Below, piece by piece: positions 1-4,871 of a stretch of DNA of 5,847 nt (its first letter is position 1; each line of letters begins with the position of its first letter). Source of the stretch: Neptuniibacter sp. Lineage in GTDB: Bacteria; Pseudomonadota; Gammaproteobacteria; Pseudomonadales; Balneatricaceae. Both the position numbers and the translations under genes were made by a program. The stretch covers positions 1-5,847 of the forward strand of contig JAIBDV010000214.1 of the NCBI GenBank assembly GCA_024686055.1. The letters run 5' to 3'. A model generated the notes under the pieces. That model had not been told where the DNA came from, ran no database searches, and saw only the letters and a program-made list of their open reading frames with translations.

Positions 1-303
1 GATATAGAGTGCGCCCTGGTGAAAGGCGACGCCACTGGGCAGGGGCAGACCGTCCAGTATGACTCGGGGTTTAGTATAGCCCTGTGCGGTAACGCCCAGT
101 CGATACACCTTGCCGGCCCGGTAGCTGCCGACAAACAGGGTGCCATCCGGCGCCTGCGCCAGCTGGCGGGCGTTATCGACATGGGCAACCTGTTCCAGCT
201 TGAAGCCCGGTGGAAATCGCAGCCGGTCCATTGGCAGAGCCAGTGCAGTACTGGCCAGTAATAGCAGGCTGGTGGCGGTCAGATAACGCTGAAAAAGAAA
301 CAT
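1..303 (-). CDS. PQQ-dependent sugar (sorbosone-type) dehydrogenase family protein, N-terminal part
   Basis: This is the 5' end of a minus-strand gene, 101 codons without a stop, cut by the left edge. It starts at an ATG at 303-301, preceded by GGGAG (311-315 on the plus strand) with a 7-nt gap. An overlapping ATG at 307 opens another frame that I take as spurious. Residues 1-22 form a Sec signal peptide: a short basic N-terminus, a Leu-rich core and a likely cut after Ala22 (A-L-A then L-P). The mature part begins with a Pro-Pro-Gly-Phe segment (31-34), then NARQLA (44-49), PDGTLFVGS (52-60) and GKVY (64-67). It ends in PSGVAFHQGALYI (89-101). This is the first beta-propeller blade pattern of the soluble glucose/sorbosone dehydrogenase family. 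The protein is inferred to be periplasmic or secreted. The catalytic and PQQ-binding residues lie beyond the window, so oxidoreductase activity and substrate cannot be judged. It lies 107 nt downstream of the LysR gene on the same strand, and a functional link is doubtful. Confidence 0.8.
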   Translation of the reverse strand, partial: MFLFQRYLTATSLLLLASTALALPMDRLRFPPGFKLEQVAHVDNARQLAQAPDGTLFVGSYRAGKVYRLGVTAQGYTKPRVILDGLPLPSGVAFHQGALYI

Positions 304-410
304 CCATGATCTCCCGGAGCCGGTGGCGCGAATAGGGGTGTTGTAGCAGTGACACGCTCAGGCGTCTATCTCTTAATAGTCGATGCAGGGCATCCGTGCC
401 CGGCGTTACG

Positions 411-1334
411 CTAATCAGCTGAGGGATGCATCTGACGAATAATGTTGCGGAATATCTCGGTCGGCTGGTTCTGTTGCGCCCGTTTACGGATAACCGCTGC
501 GGTGCCCAGGTTGTAGCAGCGTTCATCGTCGCCAACCTGTTTCAGCTGACCGCTGTCGATATAGGGCCGGGCATAGGTTTCCGGCAGGAATGCGATGAAC
601 TTGCCAGAGAGAATCATCGCCAGCCGTGTTTCGTAGAAGTAGGCGGTGCCTTGCAGGCTCATGCTGGAAAGCTGTTCGGTTGCCTCATCATTGGGTTTCA
701 GGCCGGGCTGGATGGCGGTGAACTGGTTGATAACATCACCGGTCACCTCGGCATCTGGCAGCGCAAACAGCGGGTTGGTGTTACCGCAGTACAGGCGACA
801 GATATCACTGTAGAGGTGATGGTACTCCAGCCCGGCAATCTGTCGATGGTAGGGGATCAGGCCGACATCAATCTCGTCATTCAGCAGCCGTTTCTCTATT
901 TCAGCCATGGACGACACCTCGCTTTGCAGGGTGATATCCGGTGCCTGGGCAAAAAACTGGCTGATCATCTCCGGAAAGCGTGCGCGGGGGTCCAGGCTGG
1001 TGCCATCAGAGACCAGGATACGCAGGTTCCCGGCCGGATTCTGGCTCATTTCATTGACGACATGGCGAAACTCATCCAGTGATGCCAGCAGTTTGCTGGT
1101 CATGTCATAGATAACTGAACCTTCTTTTGTCAGTGCAAAGCCTGCACGGCCACGACGGCAAAGGGTGAGGTTCAGACGGGATTCCAGATTGGAGATATGA
1201 ATGCTGATGGTAGAACGGCTGATGTTCAGCTCGGTCTCGGCGGCTGAAAAGCCGCCGTTATCGACCACAGATTTGAATATCCGCAGCTGTTTCAGCTCAA
1301 TATCGCCAACTTGTCCTAACGCGTAGTTTTTCAA
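411..1334 (-). CDS. LysR-family transcriptional regulator
   Basis: A complete 307-residue regulator, the usual length for the family. An N-terminal winged helix-turn-helix spans about residues 13-72, with typical landmarks: the F-x-x-V-V-x-x-G-G-F-S-A-A-E segment (20-33), the recognition helix around SRSTISIHISNLE (39-51), and the wing ending in F-A-L-T-K-E-G (66-72). A linker helix follows (about 73-100), then a two-lobed periplasmic-binding-protein-like effector domain from about residue 103 (NLRILVSDG) to the end. The start appears to be TTG at 1334. An in-frame TAA at 1346-1344 leaves no room for an upstream ATG, and the first internal Met is residue 78, past the DNA-binding domain. AGGAAG (1352-1347) lies 12 nt before the TTG, a long gap. 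The 12 residues before the HTH (K-N-Y-A-L-G-Q-V) resemble those I recall in related LysR proteins. It is divergent from the aldehyde dehydrogenase gene, 155 nt away, the classic arrangement for a LysR protein controlling its neighbour. The effector is inferred to be a pathway substrate or intermediate, identity unknown. Confidence 0.93.
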   Translation of the reverse strand: MKNYALGQVGDIELKQLRIFKSVVDNGGFSAAETELNISRSTISIHISNLESRLNLTLCRRGRAGFALTKEGSVIYDMTSKLLASLDEFRHVVNEMSQNPAGNLRILVSDGTSLDPRARFPEMISQFFAQAPDITLQSEVSSMAEIEKRLLNDEIDVGLIPYHRQIAGLEYHHLYSDICRLYCGNTNPLFALPDAEVTGDVINQFTAIQPGLKPNDEATEQLSSMSLQGTAYFYETRLAMILSGKFIAFLPETYARPYIDSGQLKQVGDDERCYNLGTAAVIRKRAQQNQPTEIFRNIIRQMHPSAD

Positions 1335-1365
1335 ACTTATGAGTTACTTCCTAAAACTGAACGTT

Positions 1366-1383
1366 AACAGATCATCATCTGTT
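1366..1383. promoter_or_regulatory. Candidate LysR operator (7-bp dyad)
   Basis: A perfect inverted repeat, AACAGAT-CATC-ATCTGTT, lies in the divergent region between the LysR gene and the aldehyde dehydrogenase gene. LysR proteins usually bind interrupted dyads of about this size next to their own gene. On the minus strand it falls between a possible TTGGCA (1388-1383) and TAACGT (1366-1361), spaced 16 nt, so binding could repress the regulator's own gene. For the dehydrogenase promoter it would be centred near -38, closer than the usual activation site. The sequence is seen directly. The binding role is inferred. Confidence 0.45.
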
Positions 1384-1397
1384 GCCAACATCACTGT

Positions 1398-1406
1398 TGT
1401 TATATT
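1398..1406 (+). promoter_or_regulatory. Candidate extended -10 promoter for the aldehyde dehydrogenase
   Basis: TG-T-TATATT forms an extended -10 element: a TG dinucleotide one base before a hexamer matching TATAAT at five of six positions. It lies about 84 nt before the ATG at 1490. No good -35 hexamer sits at 16-18 nt, which suits an activator-dependent promoter. The ribosome-binding site AAGGGG (1475-1480) lies 9 nt before the start codon. The promoter is inferred from sequence match alone. Confidence 0.4.
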
Positions 1407-1489
1407 GCGGACAAACGACAGATCTACCTCATTTGTGGACAGCCACCGTAGTGGTCATTCCAGTGTAAAAAAGTAAGGGGTCAACAACA

Positions 1490-2938
1490 ATGCGTTTCGA
1501 TGATTTCGTAATAGAATCCGCTTATATCAATGGTGAGTGGGTTGATACCGGTGCTGCTGAAAAACTGGCAGTGATTGACCCGGCTGATGGTTCTCAGCTG
1601 GCCAGCGTGCCTGATCTGAGCCCTGAAGATGCCCGTCAGGCCATTGAATCGGCACAGGTTGCTTTCAAAAGCTGGAAGAAAACCACCGCTAAAGCACGTG
1701 CTGCGATCATGCGCCGCTGGGCTGACCTGATCGTTGAGCATGCCGACGCACTGGCCGAGCTGCTGACCCGTGAACAGGGCAAGCCCCTGCGTGAAGCCAA
1801 AGGTGAAGTACTGTCCTGTGCCTCTTTCTTCGAGTGGTTCGGTGAAGAAGCCAAGCGCAGCTACGGTGAAACCATCCCGTCCAATATGACCAGCACCCGC
1901 TTGCTGACCGTCAAGCAGCCGATTGGTGTGGTGTCTGCGATTACGCCGTGGAACTTCCCGATCTCCATGATCGCCCGTAAAGCGGCTCCGGCCATCGCGG
2001 CGGGCTGTACCATTGTGATCAAGCCAGCGGAAGATACCCCGCTGTGCGCGCTGGCGCTGGCGAAACTGGCTGAAATGGCCGGTGTCCCTGCCGGTGTTAT
2101 CAACGTGATCACTACCCGTCGTCCGATCGATGTGGGTCGTGAGCTGTGTACTAACCCGATCGTCAAGAAGGTGTCTTTCACCGGCTCGACGCCGGTCGGC
2201 AAGATCATTCTGGGCCTGTCAGCGGCGACTGTGAAAAAAGCATCGATGGAACTGGGCGGTAACGCACCGTTCATCGTGTTTGATGATGCGGATCTGGAAT
2301 CGGCTGTTGCCGGTGCCATTGCCTCCAAGTACCGCAATGCGGGCCAGACCTGTATCTGTACTAACCGTATCTACGTGCAGGCTGGTATCTACGATGCATT
2401 TGTTGCCCGCTTCCAGCAGGAAGTTGAAGCCTTTGTTATCGGTACCGGGATGGACGCCAGCACCGATATCGGTCCGCTGATCAACGAAGCCGCGGTGAAC
2501 AAGATTGATGGCCTGGTGCAGCGTGCCCGTGAAGAGGGTGCGCAGCTGAAGGTAGGTGGTGAACGGTCCAGTGCCGGTGAGCGTTTCTACCAGCCAACCA
2601 TTCTGGCTGGCGTGACCGAAGCGATGGAAATTGCTCAGGCTGAGCTGTTTGGTCCGATCTCTACGCTGTTCCGTTTTGACACTGAAGACGAAGTGATCGA
2701 GCGCGCTAACAACACCCCATACGGGCTGGCAGCGTACGTTTACACCCGTGATATCGGCCGGGTATGGCGTGTTTCTGAAGAGCTGGAATACGGCATGGTT
2801 GGTGTGAACGAAGGCCTGATCTCCAACGAGCTGGCACCCTTTGGTGGGGTTAAAGAGTCCGGCATCGGCCGTGAGGGTTCCCGTCATGGTCTGGATGACT
2901 ACATGGAACTGAAATACATCTGTATGGGTGGCGTTTAA
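1490..2938 (+). CDS. gabD: NAD-dependent succinate-semialdehyde dehydrogenase-type aldehyde dehydrogenase
   Basis: A complete 482-residue aldehyde dehydrogenase, which as I recall is the same length as E. coli GabD. It oxidises a semialdehyde to the carboxylic acid with NAD(P) in the cytoplasm. Visible motifs are the oxyanion Asn155 in TPWNFP (152-157), Lys178 in KPAEDTP, the catalytic base Glu254 in MELGGN, the nucleophile Cys288 in NAGQTC, and a C-terminal PFGGVKESG (450-458). Arg163, Arg282 and Ser445 align with the residues that hold the substrate carboxylate in human succinate semialdehyde dehydrogenase. This favours a short semialdehyde with a distal acid group. Glu181 in the KPAE segment suggests NAD over NADP. 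The C-x-C at 288/290 matches the disulfide switch described in the human enzyme. The ATG follows AAGGGG by 9 nt. The gene is divergent from the LysR gene and 176 nt upstream of the aminotransferase, whose product it probably consumes. Malonate semialdehyde or a sulfur-containing analogue are alternative substrates. Family assignment is firm, exact substrate inferred. Confidence 0.93.
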   Translation: MRFDDFVIESAYINGEWVDTGAAEKLAVIDPADGSQLASVPDLSPEDARQAIESAQVAFKSWKKTTAKARAAIMRRWADLIVEHADALAELLTREQGKPLREAKGEVLSCASFFEWFGEEAKRSYGETIPSNMTSTRLLTVKQPIGVVSAITPWNFPISMIARKAAPAIAAGCTIVIKPAEDTPLCALALAKLAEMAGVPAGVINVITTRRPIDVGRELCTNPIVKKVSFTGSTPVGKIILGLSAATVKKASMELGGNAPFIVFDDADLESAVAGAIASKYRNAGQTCICTNRIYVQAGIYDAFVARFQQEVEAFVIGTGMDASTDIGPLINEAAVNKIDGLVQRAREEGAQLKVGGERSSAGERFYQPTILAGVTEAMEIAQAELFGPISTLFRFDTEDEVIERANNTPYGLAAYVYTRDIGRVWRVSEELEYGMVGVNEGLISNELAPFGGVKESGIGREGSRHGLDDYMELKYICMGGV

Positions 2939-2950
2939 GCCCCTCCTTAC

Positions 2951-2980
2951 CTGGCAGTCGCCAGCCTGTAACAGGCTGGC
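2951..2980 (+). repeat. Perfect 9-bp hairpin with competing upstream stem
   Basis: Just after the dehydrogenase stop codon, GCCAGCCTG (2960-2968) pairs perfectly with CAGGCTGGC (2972-2980) across a TAA loop. A third element, CTGGC (2951-2955), can instead pair with GCCAG (2960-2964), so two structures compete for the same strand. No T-run follows, so this is not a standard intrinsic terminator. It may protect the 3' end of the upstream message or modulate read-through into the aminotransferase gene. The structure is seen in the sequence. The role is inferred. Confidence 0.6.
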
Positions 2981-3114
2981 AGGATAGGGTTGGTCTGAGC
3001 GATCAATGTTTGGTGGGGCTAAATCTTCAGATCGAATCGTAGCTATTTTTAGTCCCGCTGCGTCCTATTATCGTAACCATCACTCGCTCATCTTTGTTTT
3101 TAGTGGATTTATTG

Positions 3115-4431
3115 ATGAAAAATTACAGTAGTCTGGACGCGTTCTGGATGCCTTTTACGCCAAACCGTTCCTTCAAAGCTAACCCGCGTATCGTCAGCCG
3201 TACCGAAGGTGTGTATTGCTACACCGATAAAGGTCAGCAGATTCTGGATGCGACGGCCGGTCTGTGGTGTGTTAACGCCGGTCACGGTCGTAAAGAGATC
3301 GCTGAGGCGATTGGCAAACAGGCACTGGAACTGGATTACACCTCACCGTTCAGCTTCGGCCATGACATCGGTTTTGAGTTTGCAGAACGTCTGATCAAAC
3401 ACACGCCTGATCCGCTGAACAAGGTGTTCTTCGCTAACTCCGGCTCTGAAGCCGTTGAGAGTGCGCTGAAAATCGCCCTGGCGTACCAGAGTGCCCGTGG
3501 CAAACACGGCAAGTTCAAACTGATCGGTCGTGAAATGGCTTACCACGGGGTGAACTTCGGTGGCATCTCCGTTGGTGGTCTGACGCCAAACCGTAAAGGT
3601 TTTGGTCCGCTGCTGCAGGTAGATCACCTGCCGCACACCCTGGACATCGAGAAGAATGCTTTCAGTCGTGGCCTGCCCGAGCACGATCTTGAGGGTGCTG
3701 AAGCGCTGGAAGAGCTGATTAAATTCCACGATGCCAGCAGCATCGCGGCGGTGATCATTGAGCCTGTCAGTGGTGCTGGTGGTGTCATTATGCCACCCAA
3801 AGGCTACCTCAAACGCCTGCGTGAAATCTGTACGGCACACGATATTCTGCTGATTTTTGATGAAGTTATCACCGGCTGGGGTCGTCTGGGGTCTGCGTTT
3901 GCGGCAACAGAATTTGATGTTGTGCCAGACATGATCGTCTCTGCCAAAGGCATCACCAACGGTATCGTACCGCTGGGTGCGGTGTTTGTGGCCGATGCGA
4001 TCCACGACACCATTATGGATGCTGCCCCTGAAGGTGGCGTTGAGTTCTACCATGGCTACACCTACTCAGCCAACCCGGTTGCCTGTGCGGCAGGCCTGGC
4101 CACACTGGACATCTACGAGCAGGAAGGTCTGCTGGAACGTGCCTCCGGTGAAATCGGTCAGTACTGGGAAGATGCGCTGCATTCCCTGCAGGATCTTGAA
4201 CAGGTTATCGATGTGCGTAACTACGGCCTGATCGGTGCGGTGCAGTTTGCCCAGCCAGACGGCACGGCGACACCGATTGGTGGTGCCATGCAGCTGAAAT
4301 GTTACGAGCTGGGGGTGATGATTCGCGCCATGGGTAACATCATTGCTTTCTCTCCACCGCTGACGATTCAGCCAGAAGAGATTGATCAGCTGGTGGCGGC
4401 GATTCGCGCAGCCGTTGCTGAGCTGTACTGA
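3115..4431 (+). CDS. Class III omega-aminotransferase, beta-alanine:pyruvate type
   Basis: A complete 438-residue PLP enzyme of the class III (fold type I) aminotransferases, cytoplasmic. It moves the terminal amino group of an omega-amino acid to a keto acid, usually pyruvate, giving a semialdehyde and alanine. The N-terminus FWMPFTPNRSFKANPR (10-25) is characteristic of the beta-alanine:pyruvate branch, followed by LWCVNAGHGR (50-59). PLP-site features are the NSGSEA loop (108-113), YHG (143-145), Asp249 in IFDEVITGWGR, the Schiff-base Lys278 in SAKG, and HGYTYSANP (313-321). Arg404 in IRAMGN corresponds to the substrate-carboxylate arginine of Pseudomonas omega-amino acid:pyruvate aminotransferase. 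I chose the ATG at 3115, with AGTGGA (3102-3107) 7 nt before it. An in-frame TTG at 3094 would add seven residues and has weaker support. The gene follows the semialdehyde dehydrogenase by 176 nt in the same direction, consistent with consecutive pathway steps. Taurine, hypotaurine, homotaurine or putrescine-derived amines cannot be excluded as donors. Confidence 0.93.
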   Translation: MKNYSSLDAFWMPFTPNRSFKANPRIVSRTEGVYCYTDKGQQILDATAGLWCVNAGHGRKEIAEAIGKQALELDYTSPFSFGHDIGFEFAERLIKHTPDPLNKVFFANSGSEAVESALKIALAYQSARGKHGKFKLIGREMAYHGVNFGGISVGGLTPNRKGFGPLLQVDHLPHTLDIEKNAFSRGLPEHDLEGAEALEELIKFHDASSIAAVIIEPVSGAGGVIMPPKGYLKRLREICTAHDILLIFDEVITGWGRLGSAFAATEFDVVPDMIVSAKGITNGIVPLGAVFVADAIHDTIMDAAPEGGVEFYHGYTYSANPVACAAGLATLDIYEQEGLLERASGEIGQYWEDALHSLQDLEQVIDVRNYGLIGAVQFAQPDGTATPIGGAMQLKCYELGVMIRAMGNIIAFSPPLTIQPEEIDQLVAAIRAAVAELY

Positions 4432-4443
4432 GCTACCGTTTTT

Positions 4444-4480
4444 AGCGGTGCAAACCGGGTGGCCTGAGCCTTGCACCGTT
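4444..4480 (+). repeat. Hairpin downstream of the aminotransferase
   Basis: AGCGGTGCAA (4444-4453) pairs with TTGCACCGTT (4471-4480): a 10-bp stem with one G-U pair and a 17-nt loop. It begins 12 nt after the aminotransferase stop codon. No T-run follows, so it is unlikely to terminate by itself. It may shield the message's 3' end ahead of the true terminator 70 nt further on. Confidence 0.5.
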
Positions 4481-4548
4481 GCTTTCAGGCAGTGATTCAC
4501 CCCGGACTCGAATGCTCTGATGTCCGTTGTAATACGCTTGCATCTTAT

Positions 4549-4577
4549 GCCCGTCAGCACCTTGGCGGGCTTTTTTT
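4549..4577 (+). terminator. Rho-independent terminator after the aminotransferase
   Basis: GCCCGTC (4549-4555) pairs with GGCGGGC (4564-4570), seven pairs with one G-U, around an 8-nt loop. Seven T residues follow (4571-4577). This is a standard intrinsic terminator on the plus strand. It ends the aminotransferase transcript about 120-145 nt past its stop codon. No T-run lies on the other side, so it is not bidirectional. Confidence 0.85.
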
Positions 4578-4641
4578 AGCCACGGCGAATTGCGGCTCTG
4601 CCTGTGACAGCGTGGATTAAATTGCTTGCCATAACAGTATG

Positions 4642-4684
4642 ACAACCGGGTTATCGCTTTATCCTTTTGGCCTGGACCGGTTGT
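4642..4684. repeat. 8-bp inverted repeat upstream of the TRAP gene
   Basis: ACAACCGG (4642-4649) is repeated inverted and exact as CCGGTTGT (4677-4684), separated by 27 nt. Its right arm overlaps the left arm of a second inverted repeat that reaches 4756. Shared half-sites in alternating orientation suggest a regulator operator rather than an RNA structure. The protein that would bind is unknown. Confidence 0.4.
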
Positions 4685-4756
4685 GAAAATGCGCTGAGGT
4701 TGACTAGTAAGTCATTTGTTATCATATGGTTAGCTAATGTTTGATACTTCACAACC
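4679..4756. promoter_or_regulatory. 9-bp inverted repeat bracketing the candidate TRAP promoter
   Basis: GGTTGTGAA (4679-4687) and TTCACAACC (4748-4756) are exact inverted copies with 60 nt between them. The candidate promoter hexamers lie between the arms. The arms are 69 bp apart centre to centre, a spacing compatible with a DNA loop or with two separate operator half-sites. The sequence is seen directly. The function is inferred. Confidence 0.4.
4700..4728 (+). promoter_or_regulatory. Candidate sigma-70 promoter for the TRAP operon
   Basis: TTGACT (4700-4705, five of six to the -35 consensus) is followed after exactly 17 nt by CATATG (4723-4728, three of six to TATAAT). A short inverted repeat, TGACT-AGTA-AGTCA (4701-4714), overlaps the -35 box and could be an operator. 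The -10 match is weak, so the promoter may need an activator. The leader would be about 135 nt. Confidence 0.35.
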
Positions 4757-4819
4757 TTTACACGCACCCAGGCCGATGTAATGCGCGCATACCCTTTGGT
4801 ACTTTGAACCCTGTGTCAT

Positions 4820-4839
4820 GCTGGTATTTGCGCACCAGC
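4820..4839 (+). repeat. Leader hairpin before the TRAP gene
   Basis: GCTGGT (4820-4825) pairs perfectly with ACCAGC (4834-4839) around an 8-nt loop. It lies 22 nt upstream of the ribosome-binding site and is followed by an A-rich, unstructured stretch (4844-4862). It may stabilise the 5' end of the message. No riboswitch class is recognised. Confidence 0.35.
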
Positions 4840-4871
4840 TCCTAAAACAAAACAAATACAAAGAGGTCGAC

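Larger units (their letters stand above)
4432..4871. other. 440-bp gene-free region between aminotransferase and TRAP genes
   Basis: No credible gene lies here: the short reading frames lack recognisable protein features and good start sites. The left third holds a hairpin (4444-4480) and an intrinsic terminator (4549-4577). The middle holds inverted repeats sharing the half-site ACAACC (4642-4647, 4679-4684 reversed, 4751-4756) around a candidate promoter (4700-4728). It also holds the palindrome TTAGCTAA (4730-4737). The right third is a probable leader with ATGCGCGCAT (4781-4790), a 6-bp hairpin (4820-4839) and an A-rich stretch before the ribosome-binding site. The layout separates two transcription units and suggests the TRAP gene has its own control. 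Confidence 0.7.

Noticed and set aside
388..401. GGGCA-TCCG-TGCCC hairpin as a terminator for the LysR gene
   Set aside because: The stem is only 5 bp and no T-run follows in the direction of transcription.
173..535. Minus-strand frame of 120 codons spanning the gap before the sugar dehydrogenase
   Set aside because: It overlaps the end of the LysR gene and the start of the secreted propeller gene in another frame. The propeller frame has a signal peptide and family motifs.
426..1082. Plus-strand reading frame of 218 codons opposite the LysR gene
   Set aside because: It is antisense to a clear LysR coding region and its translation shows no recognisable domain. It is a shadow frame.
2219..2887. 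Minus-strand frame of 222 codons inside the aldehyde dehydrogenase gene
   Set aside because: It is antisense to highly conserved dehydrogenase motifs and has no family features of its own.
3066..3071. TATTAT as a -10 box for the aminotransferase
   Set aside because: It matches the consensus at five of six positions, but no acceptable -35 hexamer or TG extension accompanies it. It remains possible but unsupported.
4485..4530. T-arm-like string (ATTCGAGTCC on the minus strand) suggesting a tRNA
   Set aside because: The flanking bases do not form a 5-bp T-stem, and no acceptor, D or anticodon arms can be built around it.
4442..4645. Minus-strand frame of 67 codons in the gene-free region
   Set aside because: It crosses the terminator hairpin and a stable inverted repeat and shows no protein-like composition or clear ribosome-binding site.
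4682..4753. TGTGA and TCACA as a CRP site upstream of the TRAP gene
   Set aside because: The two halves are about 60 nt apart instead of 6 nt, and neither has a proper partner at the right distance.
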